From: Muricomes sp.
Lineage (GTDB): Bacteria > Bacillota > Clostridia > Lachnospirales > Lachnospiraceae
DNA: 12,151 nt
Reading direction: 5' to 3'
Assembly: GCA_020024675.1 (NCBI GenBank)
Contig: JAHHTM010000019.1
Location: 1-12,151 of the forward strand
The translations under genes were made by a program, and so were the position numbers. This document shows, in pieces, positions 1 through 7,035 of the stretch (position 1 is its first letter; each line of letters begins with the position of its first letter). The notes beneath the pieces are model-generated. The model was not told where the DNA came from. It ran no database searches and saw nothing but the letters and a program-made list of their open reading frames with translations.

Positions 1-29
1 ACCATCAATAAGAATTATTGTAAATACTT

Positions 30-35
30 TATAAT
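30..35 (+). promoter_or_regulatory. Candidate -10 box of rpmH promoter
   Basis: A perfect TATAAT lies 33 nt upstream of the rpmH start codon, in an AT-rich leader that begins at the window edge. No convincing -35 hexamer is found 16-18 bp upstream of it. A TTGTAA at 18-23 is too close to pair with it. A promoter here is expected because rpmH is normally first in its operon, but the call rests mainly on the -10 match. Confidence 0.35.
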
Positions 36-68
36 AAGTATCTTAGATCAAAGGGAGGTGTATTTATA

Positions 69-203
69 ATGAAAATGACATTTCAGCCTAAAAAAAGACA
101 GAGATCAAAAGTTCATGGTTTCAGAGCAAGAATGAGTACTCCAGGCGGAAGAAAAGTTTTAGCTGCAAGAAGAGCAAAAGGAAGAAAAGTATTATCAGCT
201 TAG
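69..203 (+). CDS. rpmH: Large-subunit ribosomal protein L34 (bL34)
   Basis: This 44-residue, very basic protein is a structural component of the 50S ribosomal subunit. It begins MKMTFQPKKRQR and continues with the family signature HGFRARM, then GGRKVLAARR, and ends RKVLSA. The length matches the usual 44-46 residues of bL34. The start is supported by a strong ribosome binding site, AGGGAGGTG at 52-60, placed 8 nt before the ATG. It is the first gene of the rpmH-rnpA-yidD-yidC-jag chain, which flanks dnaA and oriC in most Firmicutes, so the origin should lie just upstream. The G of its TAG stop is also the first base of the hairpin that follows. Identification is secure although the gene is short. 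Confidence 0.98.
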   Translation: MKMTFQPKKRQRSKVHGFRARMSTPGGRKVLAARRAKGRKVLSA

Positions 204-239
204 GCCGCATATATGTGGCCTTTTCTTCTATTTATTTTT
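203..239 (+). terminator. Terminator-like attenuator between rpmH and rnpA
   Basis: GGCCGCA at 203-209 pairs with TGTGGCC at 214-220 (7 bp, one G-U) around a TATA loop. A T-rich run follows from 221 to 239. The hairpin starts on the last base of the rpmH stop codon. Since rnpA follows at 264 with no clear promoter between, it probably lets only part of transcription through, giving more L34 than RNase P protein. The attenuation role is inferred. Confidence 0.7.
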
Positions 240-263
240 GCGAATAGGAGAGGAAACATTATA

Positions 264-599
264 ATGAAGTTTTCAGAGTCTTTAAAAAAGAACAGAGATT
301 TTCAGATTGTCTACAGAACAGGAAAGTCTTATGCTAACAAATATCTTGTTATGTATGTAAAAGAAAATGGACTGAAAAAAAACAGAGTAGGAATTTCGGT
401 CAGCAAAAAAGTTGGAAACAGTGTGGTAAGACATCATCTTACCAGGCTGATAAGAGAGAACTATCGCGTTTTAGAGGCGAATTTCCAATGTGGATTTGAT
501 ATTATAATTATTGCGAGAGTGAGTGCAAAGGATAAAAATTATCACCAATTACAGAGTGCACTCATCCACTTGGGTAAGCTTCATGAGATATATCAATAA
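264..599 (+). CDS. rnpA: Ribonuclease P protein component
   Basis: This is the protein subunit of RNase P, which binds the catalytic RNA and the 5' leader of precursor tRNAs to mature their 5' ends. The start chosen is ATG 264, preceded by AGGAGAGG at 246-253. An in-frame ATG at 213 lies inside the upstream hairpin and would add 17 atypical residues. The resulting 111 residues fit the family length of about 110-120. The N-terminal part (LKKNRDFQIVY, residues 7-17) and NRVGISVSKKVGNSVVR (residues 40-56) are typical. The RNA-binding RNR helix, usually close to RNRxKRxxRE, reads RHHLTRLIRE at 56-65. Three positions that are normally Asn, Arg and Lys are therefore His, His and Thr. It sits between rpmH and yidD as in most Firmicutes. 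Confidence 0.96.
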   Translation: MKFSESLKKNRDFQIVYRTGKSYANKYLVMYVKENGLKKNRVGISVSKKVGNSVVRHHLTRLIRENYRVLEANFQCGFDIIIIARVSAKDKNYHQLQSALIHLGKLHEIYQ

Positions 600-645
600 A
601 GACTTATCAAAGTCATGCCTGTAAAGGCAAAAAGGAGGGACGCAG

Positions 646-858
646 ATGAAGCATGTAATGATATGGCTTATTCGGTTCTATCAGAAATATTTATCCGGAT
701 TAAAAAGGACATATCATTGTATTTATATACCAACATGCTCTCAGTATGGAATAGAAGCAATTCAAAAATACGGAGCCATCAAAGGCGGTGCTTTGACGAT
801 ATGGAGAATTCTGCGGTGTAATCCCTTTGCAAAAGGCGGATATGATCCGGTACCCTAA
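646..858 (+). CDS. yidD: Membrane protein insertion efficiency factor YidD
   Basis: YidD is a small, inner-membrane-associated protein that assists YidC-dependent insertion of membrane proteins. The product is 70 residues. It starts with an amphipathic segment (MIWLIRFYQKYLSGLK, residues 5-20). The cysteine-containing family signature follows (CIYIPTCSQYGIEAI, residues 25-39), then KYGAIKGG and the conserved RILRCNPF, and it closes with the KGGYDPVP ending. All three conserved cysteines (25, 31, 58) are present. The start at ATG 646 is set by AAAGGAGGG at 631-639. A longer ORF in another frame (615-821) overlaps most of it but encodes nothing recognisable. The stop TAA at 856-858 overlaps the ribosome binding site of yidC, which suggests coupled translation with its partner. 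Confidence 0.95.
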   Translation: MKHVMIWLIRFYQKYLSGLKRTYHCIYIPTCSQYGIEAIQKYGAIKGGALTIWRILRCNPFAKGGYDPVP

Positions 859-870
859 GGAGGATAAAAA

Positions 871-2157
871 ATGTATGGAATTTTAGCAGTCGGTATGGCT
901 GACTGGCCGATCATTCATCAGATTTCCTGGCTGTTGGGAAAAGTGATGAACGGAATCTACAATGTGATGGATGGTGTGTTTGGCATTCAAAACATTGGTA
1001 TTTGTATTATTATCTTTACAATCATTGTATATACACTGATGATTCCGCTTACAATTAAACAGCAGAAATGGTCTAAGATGTCTAGTGTTATGCAGCCTGA
1101 AATTATGAAAATTCAGAAGAAATATGCAAACAGAAGAGACCAGGCTTCCATGTTAAAACAACAGGAAGAGTTACAAACTGTGTATCAAAAATATGGAACA
1201 TCCCCTACAGGTGGTTGTTTACCAATGTTAATACAGATGCCGGTACTTTTTGCGTTGTATCCAGTTATTCAAAGTATTCCATCTTACGTAACAGGAGTAA
1301 GAGATACGTATATGCCACTTGTGAATAACATTATAGCAACTGATGGATTTCAAAAAATCATGGAAACAATTGGTTCAGCAAAACCAATTATGATGAATCC
1401 AAAGATTTATGACTATACACAGCCAGATACACTTGTCAATGTGTTATATAAATTTCAAGATTCTACATGGGCAACTTTAGTAGACAAGATGCCTCATTTA
1501 AAAGATGTGATCGAATCTACATCACAGAGTATTGGACATATGAATATGTTCCTAGGAATTAACATTGCAGAATCACCATTTACGATGCTGACAGCAGCAA
1601 TCACAACTTTTTCTATTGTTGGAATTATACTTGCGGTTATCATTCCAGTATTAGCTGGTCTTACACAGTTTTTAAGTGTGAAGTTAATGCCACAGGCACA
1701 GACAGACCCAAGCAACCCAATGGCTAATTCAATGAAGACAATGAACTACACAATGCCTTTATTCTCAGTATTTATGTGTTTCACACTTCCAGCAGGTATT
1801 GGTATATACTGGTCAGCCAGTGCAGTTGTCAGATCTGTACAACAGCTTATTATCAATAAGCATATGAATAAAATTCCTGTAGAGGAACTTATTAAACAAA
1901 ATCAGAAAAAAGCAGCTAAGAAGAGAGAGAAGAAGGGAACTTCAGCTCAGGAAATTAACAGAATGGCTACAACAAGTACCAGAAATGTTAACAACAAGGG
2001 AAAATCAAGTCTGTCTGAGTCAGAAAGACAGGAGATTCTTGATAAAGCAGCTATGAATGCAAAAAATGCAAAGCCAGGAAGTCTGACAGCTAAAGCTAAC
2101 ATGGTAAGCAGATTTAATCAGGGACAGTCTAAGGAAGAGACAAAAGATGAAAAGTAA
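871..2157 (+). CDS. yidC: YidC/Oxa1-family membrane protein insertase
   Basis: This insertase places membrane proteins into the cytoplasmic membrane, alone or with SecYEG. The 428-residue product has a hydrophobic segment at about 41-60 that leads into the signature PLTIKQQK (59-66), and a basic cytoplasmic hairpin loop at about 65-110. Further hydrophobic stretches lie at about 116-137, 236-266 and 292-325. SPTGGCLPMLIQMPVLFALY at 111-130 is the typical family core. An extracytoplasmic region of about 95 residues (140-235) is longer than in Bacillus SpoIIIJ. The C-terminal 100 residues are polar and basic, as in ribosome-contacting tails. No lipobox cysteine is seen near the N terminus. The groove arginine of YidC (Arg73 in SpoIIIJ, Arg366 in E. 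coli) aligns with Tyr54. AAGGAGG at 857-863 precedes the ATG. Confidence 0.95.
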   Translation: MYGILAVGMADWPIIHQISWLLGKVMNGIYNVMDGVFGIQNIGICIIIFTIIVYTLMIPLTIKQQKWSKMSSVMQPEIMKIQKKYANRRDQASMLKQQEELQTVYQKYGTSPTGGCLPMLIQMPVLFALYPVIQSIPSYVTGVRDTYMPLVNNIIATDGFQKIMETIGSAKPIMMNPKIYDYTQPDTLVNVLYKFQDSTWATLVDKMPHLKDVIESTSQSIGHMNMFLGINIAESPFTMLTAAITTFSIVGIILAVIIPVLAGLTQFLSVKLMPQAQTDPSNPMANSMKTMNYTMPLFSVFMCFTLPAGIGIYWSASAVVRSVQQLIINKHMNKIPVEELIKQNQKKAAKKREKKGTSAQEINRMATTSTRNVNNKGKSSLSESERQEILDKAAMNAKNAKPGSLTAKANMVSRFNQGQSKEETKDEK

Positions 2158-2193
2158 TTGAGAAGTATTTTTATAGAAAGGCAGGATTTTGTA

Positions 2194-2970
2194 ATGAATG
2201 GTAGTATCAGAGTATCTGCAAAAACAGTTGATGATGCAATTACAGAGGCATTGATCCAGTTAGGTGTTACCAGTGACAACTTAGAATATGATGTCATCGA
2301 AAAAGGAAGTGCCGGATTTTTAGGAATTGGAGCAAAGCAGGCAGTAATAGAAGCCAGAAAAAAACCAGAGCCGGTAGTTAAAGAAGAGCCTGTAAAAAAA
2401 TCTCAGCCAAAAGAAATGAAGAAAGAAGAAACTGCACCGAAAAAAGAGCAGGAAGTTCAGAAAAAAGAACCAGAAGCAGTACCAGTTAAAAAGGAATGTG
2501 AACTTGCAGAAGTTAAAGAAGAGACAAGACACGCAGTTGAAAACTTCTTAAAAGATACATTAAATGCAATGGGAATGGAAGTTGAACTTACAACAAGCAT
2601 TGATAGTGATGGGGCTTTATGTGTAGAGATGAAGGGTAAGAACATGGGAATTCTTATCGGAAAACGTGGTCAGACTTTGGATTCTCTTCAGTATCTTGCA
2701 AATAGAGTTGCAAATAAGCATCAGGATGGCTATGTTCGTGTAAAACTTGATACAGAGAACTATCGTGCAAGACGAGAAGAAACACTTAAAAATCTCGCAA
2801 AAAATATTGCTTATAAGGTAAAACGTTCTAGAAGATCAGTTTCACTGGAACCAATGAATCCTTATGAAAGAAGAATTATTCATGCAGCACTTCAGGCTGA
2901 TCCATATGTAACAACACATAGTGAAGGGGAAGAACCATATAGAAAAGTTGTTATTACATTAAAGAAATAA
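2194..2970 (+). CDS. jag: Jag/KhpB RNA-binding protein (Jag-N, KH, R3H)
   Basis: Jag (KhpB) is an RNA-binding protein that acts with KhpA; in streptococci it affects cell elongation and division. With ATG 2194 the product has 258 residues. The Jag-N domain occupies about 3-55, with the motif GFLGIGAK at 41-48. A charged Lys/Glu/Pro linker follows (about 56-108). The KH domain contains ILIGKRG with the GxxG loop GKRG at 156-159. The C-terminal R3H domain carries Arg226-xxx-His230 within ERRIIH. Reading could also open at TTG 2158, directly after the yidC stop, but the extra 12 residues are not typical. AAAGGCAGG at 2177-2185 suits the ATG. The gene follows yidC by 36 nt and a terminator-like hairpin follows it. 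The linker is low complexity and should vary between strains. Confidence 0.95.
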   Translation: MNGSIRVSAKTVDDAITEALIQLGVTSDNLEYDVIEKGSAGFLGIGAKQAVIEARKKPEPVVKEEPVKKSQPKEMKKEETAPKKEQEVQKKEPEAVPVKKECELAEVKEETRHAVENFLKDTLNAMGMEVELTTSIDSDGALCVEMKGKNMGILIGKRGQTLDSLQYLANRVANKHQDGYVRVKLDTENYRARREETLKNLAKNIAYKVKRSRRSVSLEPMNPYERRIIHAALQADPYVTTHSEGEEPYRKVVITLKK

Positions 2971-2981
2971 GTTTCGAAGCG

Positions 2982-3040
2982 AAAGAGGACGTTTTGCGCT
3001 TCACGGATGCTTTCGTGAAGTTGTAAGACGTCTTTTTATT
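2982..3040 (+). terminator. Long hairpin terminator or attenuator before mnmE
   Basis: CTTCACG at 2999-3005 pairs perfectly with CGTGAAG at 3014-3020 around an 8-nt loop. The stem continues outward through 2984-2998 against 3021-3036 with several G-U pairs and one bulged base near 3022. The 3' side runs into TTTTTATTT (3033-3041). It ends the jag gene chain. Only 19 nt separate it from mnmE and no promoter is visible there, so some transcripts probably read through. Confidence 0.8.
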
Positions 3041-3059
3041 TGAAAGACCGGGAGGTATT

Positions 3060-4463
3060 ATGAAAAAGGATACAATTGCGGCTATTTCCACTGGAATGAC
3101 AAGTTCAGGAATTGGAATTGTCAGGATCAGTGGAGAAGATGCGTTTCAGATTATAGATAAAATTTATAGAGGAAAAGAAAAGCTTTCAAAAGCATCAACA
3201 CATACGATTCACTATGGTCATATTCTGGATGAACAAGAGACGATTGATGAAGTTCTTGTAATGTTGATGCGTGCTCCTAGAACTTTTACAGGAGAAGATA
3301 CAATAGAAATCAATTGCCATGGTGGCACATATGTGGTAAAAAGAGTATTAGAAACTGTTATAAAAAATGGTGCAAGACCAGCAGAACCGGGAGAATTTAC
3401 TAAACGAGCTTTCTTAAACGGAAAGATGGATCTTTCTCAGGCTGAGGCGGTTATTGATGTGATCAATTCTAAAAGTGAATATGCACTGCAAAGTTCAATA
3501 AGCCAGTTAAAAGGAAGCGTAAAAAATAAAATTAAAGATATCAGAGAAAAGATCATCTATCATACAGCTTTTATAGAAACTGCATTAGATGATCCGGAAC
3601 ATATTGATCTTACCGGATATGCAGATAAATTAAGAGATGTTGTGCAAGAACTTATCAAGGAATTAGAACAGCTTATTAAGTCTTCTGACAGTGGAAGAAT
3701 TATGAAAGATGGTATCCAGACAGTAATTGTTGGAAAACCGAATGCCGGGAAATCATCACTTCTTAATATGCTTGCCGGGAAAGAGAGAGCTATAGTCACA
3801 GATATTGAAGGAACAACAAGGGATGTCTTAGAAGAACAGATACGTTTAAAAGGACTTACATTAAACATGATCGATACAGCAGGAATAAGACAGACCGATG
3901 ATGTGATTGAAAAGATAGGTGTGGATAAAGCAAAAGAATATGTGGATAAAGCAGATCTTATTCTTTATGTTGTTGATTCTTCTAGAAGTTTAGATGATAA
4001 TGATAAAGAGATCATGAAGCTTCTTGCAGGACGTAAGACAATTATTCTTCTGAATAAATCAGATCTTAACACGGTGACAACAAAAGAAATTTTGAAGGAA
4101 GAATTTGAAAGGGTATCAGAAACAAAAGATGAAAGCGTTTTAGGAGTGCCTATGATTGATATTTCTGCAAAAGAAGAACATGGACTCGATGACCTTGAAA
4201 ATACTTTGCAGGAGATGTTTTTGAATGGAGAAGTATCTTTTAATGATGAGGTATATATTACAAATGTTCGACATAAATCAGCATTAATAGATGCATATAA
4301 CAGTTTAGAAAAAGTAATGGATAGTATAGATATGCAGATGCCGGAAGATTTCTTTTCAATTGATCTTTTGGATGCATATGAAGCACTTGGAAGTATAACC
4401 GGAGAAACGATAGGAGAAGATTTAGTCAATGAAATATTCAGCAAATTCTGTATGGGAAAATAA
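3060..4463 (+). CDS. mnmE: tRNA modification GTPase MnmE
   Basis: MnmE works with MnmG to place an aminomethyl-type group on carbon 5 of the wobble uridine of certain tRNAs, using methylene-tetrahydrofolate and GTP hydrolysis. The 467-residue product has the folate-binding N-terminal domain (about 4-120, starting DTIAAISTGM) and a helical domain with an inserted Ras-like G domain. G motifs: P-loop GKPNAGKS at 225-232, TTRD at 252-255, DTAG at 272-275, NKSD at 332-335 and SAK at 369-371. The C terminus ends FCMGK, matching the family CxGK motif whose cysteine (464) is needed for the reaction. GGGAGGT at 3050-3056 supports the start. Its last 35 nt overlap the start of mnmG. Expression must pass the hairpin at 2982-3040 unless an unseen promoter lies in jag. 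Confidence 0.97.
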   Translation: MKKDTIAAISTGMTSSGIGIVRISGEDAFQIIDKIYRGKEKLSKASTHTIHYGHILDEQETIDEVLVMLMRAPRTFTGEDTIEINCHGGTYVVKRVLETVIKNGARPAEPGEFTKRAFLNGKMDLSQAEAVIDVINSKSEYALQSSISQLKGSVKNKIKDIREKIIYHTAFIETALDDPEHIDLTGYADKLRDVVQELIKELEQLIKSSDSGRIMKDGIQTVIVGKPNAGKSSLLNMLAGKERAIVTDIEGTTRDVLEEQIRLKGLTLNMIDTAGIRQTDDVIEKIGVDKAKEYVDKADLILYVVDSSRSLDDNDKEIMKLLAGRKTIILLNKSDLNTVTTKEILKEEFERVSETKDESVLGVPMIDISAKEEHGLDDLENTLQEMFLNGEVSFNDEVYITNVRHKSALIDAYNSLEKVMDSIDMQMPEDFFSIDLLDAYEALGSITGETIGEDLVNEIFSKFCMGK

Positions 4464-6324
4464 TGACAGATATGACGTTGCAGTAGTAGGAGCCGGACAT
4501 GCCGGATGTGAGGCTGCACTTGCATGTGCAAGACTTGGATTCCATACAATATTATTTACAATCAGTGTAGACAGTATTGCTCTGATGCCATGCAACCCTA
4601 ATATTGGTGGAAGTTCAAAAGGTCATCTGGTGCGCGAAATAGACGCATTGGGTGGAGAAATGGGTAAAGTGATAGATAAGACTTTTATTCAGTCAAAAAT
4701 GCTGAATCAGTCGAAAGGACCGGCAGTACATTCCTTAAGAGCCCAGGCTGATAAAGCTAATTATACCAGGACGATGCGAAAAGTTCTGGAAAATCAGGAA
4801 AATCTTGAGATCAGACAGATGGAAGTTACAGATATTCTCACAGAAGATAACAAGATCACAGGAGTACAGACTTATTCAGGAGCAATATATCCATGTCGCG
4901 CCGTAGTTCTTTGTACAGGAACTTATTTGAAAGCAAGATGTATTTATGGTGAGGTCAGCTCTCATACAGGGCCAAATGGACTTCAGGCGGCAAACCATCT
5001 TACAGATAGTCTGAAATCTCTTGGAATCAAGATGTATCGATTTAAAACGGGTACACCGGCCAGAGTAGATAAAAGAACGATTGATTTTGATAAAATGGAA
5101 GAACAAAAAGGAGATGAAAGAGTCGTACCATTTTCTTTTACTACAAATCCAGATGATGTACAGATTGATCAGGTTTCTTGCTGGCTTACGTATACGAATC
5201 CAACAACTCATGAAATTATAAAAAATAATTTGGACAGATCTCCTTTATATTCTGGAAAAATAGAAGGAACAGGTCCAAGATATTGCCCATCGATTGAGGA
5301 TAAGGTTGTTAAATTTGCAGATAAAAATCGTCACCAGGTGTTTATCGAACCAGAAGGACTTGATACAAATGAGATGTATGTAGGAGGAATGTCAAGCTCA
5401 CTTCCGGAAGATGTACAGTATCAAATGTACAGATCTGTTCCAGGACTGGAGCATGTAAAGATTGTAAGAAATGCTTATGCGATCGAATACGATTGCATTG
5501 ATGCAAGACAGCTTAAAAGTACGCTGGAGTTTAAAAATATTGATGGACTTTTCAGTGGTGGACAATTTAATGGAAGTTCCGGATATGAGGAAGCGGCAGC
5601 ACAGGGATTGGTTGCAGGAATCAATGCTGCCAGAAAACTGCAGGGAAAAGAAGGAATTATTATTGACCGTTCAGAAGGATATATTGGAGTTTTAATAGAT
5701 GATCTTGTAACAAAAGAGAGTCATGAACCATATAGAATGATGACGTCAAGAGCAGAATACAGACTTCTTTTAAGACAAGATAATGCTGATTTGCGTCTGA
5801 CAAAATTAGGACATGAAATTGGCCTTATCGATGATGAAAGATATGAAAAACTACTTGAAAAAGAAAAAATGATTGCAGAGGAGATTGAAAGAGAAGAGCA
5901 CACCAATGTAGGTACCTCACCAGAAGTACAAAGTCTTCTTGAAGAGTACAAGAGTACACCGCTTACATCAGGAAGCTCATTGGGAGATCTTATCCGTCGC
6001 CCAGAACTTTCTTATGATGCTTTGGCGCCAATTGATAAGGAAAGAAAAAAACTTCCTGCAGATGTAACAGAACAAGTTAATATCAATATAAAATACGAAG
6101 GATATATAAAAAGACAACAAAGACAAGTAGAACAGTTTAAAAAACTTGAAAAGAAGATGATACCGGAAAATATAGATTATAATGAGATACAAAGTCTTCG
6201 AATTGAAGCAAAACAAAAATTATCTCAGATACGTCCGGCTTCTATTGGTCAGGCATCAAGAATTTCAGGAGTATCACCGGCAGACATCTCAGTGCTTTTG
6301 GTATATCTGGAGAGTAAACGATAA
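4429..6324 (+). CDS. mnmG: tRNA uridine-5-carboxymethylaminomethyl modification enzyme MnmG
   Basis: MnmG is the FAD/NADH-dependent partner of MnmE in wobble-uridine modification. The 631-residue product carries the FAD-binding GAGHAG at 21-26 and the NPNIGGSSKGHLVRE stretch at 56-70. The first family signature is GPRYCPSIEDK at 282-292, with conserved Cys286. The second is SGYEEAAAQGL at 384-394. The C-terminal helical domain (about 550-631), which binds MnmE and tRNA, is complete and ends SVLLVYLESKR. ATG 4429 lies inside mnmE, giving a 35-nt overlap. AGGAGAAG at 4412-4419 sits 9 nt upstream, and no later in-frame start would keep the FAD motif. The overlap suggests translation coupled to mnmE, matching the one-to-one complex of the products. 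Confidence 0.97.
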   Translation: MKYSANSVWENNDRYDVAVVGAGHAGCEAALACARLGFHTILFTISVDSIALMPCNPNIGGSSKGHLVREIDALGGEMGKVIDKTFIQSKMLNQSKGPAVHSLRAQADKANYTRTMRKVLENQENLEIRQMEVTDILTEDNKITGVQTYSGAIYPCRAVVLCTGTYLKARCIYGEVSSHTGPNGLQAANHLTDSLKSLGIKMYRFKTGTPARVDKRTIDFDKMEEQKGDERVVPFSFTTNPDDVQIDQVSCWLTYTNPTTHEIIKNNLDRSPLYSGKIEGTGPRYCPSIEDKVVKFADKNRHQVFIEPEGLDTNEMYVGGMSSSLPEDVQYQMYRSVPGLEHVKIVRNAYAIEYDCIDARQLKSTLEFKNIDGLFSGGQFNGSSGYEEAAAQGLVAGINAARKLQGKEGIIIDRSEGYIGVLIDDLVTKESHEPYRMMTSRAEYRLLLRQDNADLRLTKLGHEIGLIDDERYEKLLEKEKMIAEEIEREEHTNVGTSPEVQSLLEEYKSTPLTSGSSLGDLIRRPELSYDALAPIDKERKKLPADVTEQVNINIKYEGYIKRQQRQVEQFKKLEKKMIPENIDYNEIQSLRIEAKQKLSQIRPASIGQASRISGVSPADISVLLVYLESKR

Positions 6325-6332
6325 AAAAAGCG

Positions 6333-6368
6333 AATGTATATTTATGCATGAGTGCATAAATATACATT
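6333..6368 (+). repeat. Perfect 16-bp AT-rich inverted repeat between mnmG and rsmG
   Basis: AATGTATATTTATGCA at 6333-6348 is the exact reverse complement of 6353-6368, with a TGAG loop. No T-run follows on the + strand, so it is not a standard terminator for mnmG. On the - strand it is followed by CGCTTTTTTAT, which looks terminator-like although no - strand gene is present. A partial copy of the right half, TGCATAAAATAC, follows at 6374-6385. It could be an RNA processing or stability hairpin or a protein-binding palindrome. Confidence 0.75.
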
Positions 6369-6408
6369 TAAAATGCATAAAATACGAAAATAACAGGAGA
6401 GAGAATAT

Positions 6409-7026
6409 ATGTCTGCGAAATTTGATTCTCAGCTACAAAATTTGAAAATTGAACTCACAGAGACGCAAAAACAACAGTTTGACAAATATTATGAATTACT
6501 TGTTGAATGGAATAAAGTAATGAATCTTACCGGAATTACGGAATATGAAGAAGTAAATGAAAAACCTTTAAAAATTGCATTTCCGCATTTAAAAGTTGTG
6601 TTGTTAGATTCTTTGAACAAAAGAATTAAATTTTTAAATGCAGTAATTGAAGAGTTAGGACTTGAAAATGTTGAAACATTACACGGAAGAGCAGAAGATT
6701 ATGCAAGAAAAGAAGAATACAGAGAACAATTTGATCTTTGTGTATCCAGAGCGGTAGCTAATTTATCAACATTAAGTGAATATTGTCTTCCATATGTAAA
6801 AAAAGGTGGAATGTTTGTTCCATATAAATCCGGTAATATTGATGAAGAATTAAAACAGTCAGAAAAAGCAATTCAAATACTTGGTGGAAAACTTACAGAT
6901 ACTGTTAAATTCGAATTACCAGGAACAGAAATTGGACGATCGTTTGTGAAAATAAAAAAAGTGAAAAACACTGGAAAGAAATTTCCAAGGAAAGCAGGGC
7001 TTCCGTCCAAAGAACCAATTTGTTAA
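6409..7026 (+). CDS. rsmG: 16S rRNA (guanine-527-N7) methyltransferase RsmG with internal deletion
   Basis: RsmG normally uses S-adenosylmethionine to methylate N7 of G527 (E. coli numbering) in 16S rRNA. The N-terminal part (QFDKYYELLVEWNKVMNLT, residues 23-41) matches the family. So does everything from IAFPHLKVVLLDSLNKR (56-72) through RAEDYAR, CVSRAVANLSTLSEYCLPYVKKGG and FPRKAGLPSKEP at the end. Between Lys52 and Pro53 about 32 residues of the usual protein are missing. This is the block from the conserved KHFxDS to the VGxGAGFPG SAM-binding loop. The product is 205 residues; the B. subtilis enzyme is 239. The frame is kept, so a protein is probably made, but without motif I it is unlikely to bind SAM or methylate. 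AGGAGAGAG at 6395-6403 supports ATG 6409. It follows mnmG as usual and ends at a terminator. Confidence 0.93.
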   Translation: MSAKFDSQLQNLKIELTETQKQQFDKYYELLVEWNKVMNLTGITEYEEVNEKPLKIAFPHLKVVLLDSLNKRIKFLNAVIEELGLENVETLHGRAEDYARKEEYREQFDLCVSRAVANLSTLSEYCLPYVKKGGMFVPYKSGNIDEELKQSEKAIQILGGKLTDTVKFELPGTEIGRSFVKIKKVKNTGKKFPRKAGLPSKEPIC

Positions 7027-7035
7027 TAATTATGC

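Noticed and set aside
1..68. oriC or a DnaA-box cluster at the left edge
   Set aside because: No TTATCCACA-type boxes are visible in these bases; the origin is expected further upstream, outside the window.
213..263. N-terminal extension of RnpA from ATG 213
   Set aside because: That ATG is inside the hairpin after rpmH and lacks a ribosome binding site; ATG 264 has a good one and gives the family N terminus.
615..821. 68-residue ORF overlapping yidD
   Set aside because: It lies in another frame over yidD, has no recognisable family features, and the yidD frame matches its family from end to end.
2368..2520. Lys/Glu/Pro-rich stretch in jag as a separate repeat element
   Set aside because: It is the usual low-complexity linker between the Jag-N and KH domains, not a tandem DNA repeat with fixed units.
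4452..4463. MnmE C-terminal CMGK instead of the common CIGK
   Set aside because: The catalytic cysteine and GK are kept and the middle position varies in the family, so no functional change is implied.
3965..4549. 194-residue open frame on the minus strand
   Set aside because: It is a shadow of the mnmE/mnmG junction with Ser/Ile-rich composition typical of antisense reading and no ribosome binding site that I could see.
6182..6445. 87-residue ORF spanning the end of mnmG and the start of rsmG
   Set aside because: It runs through the hairpin at 6333-6368 and overlaps two well-supported genes in other frames; no family features are seen.
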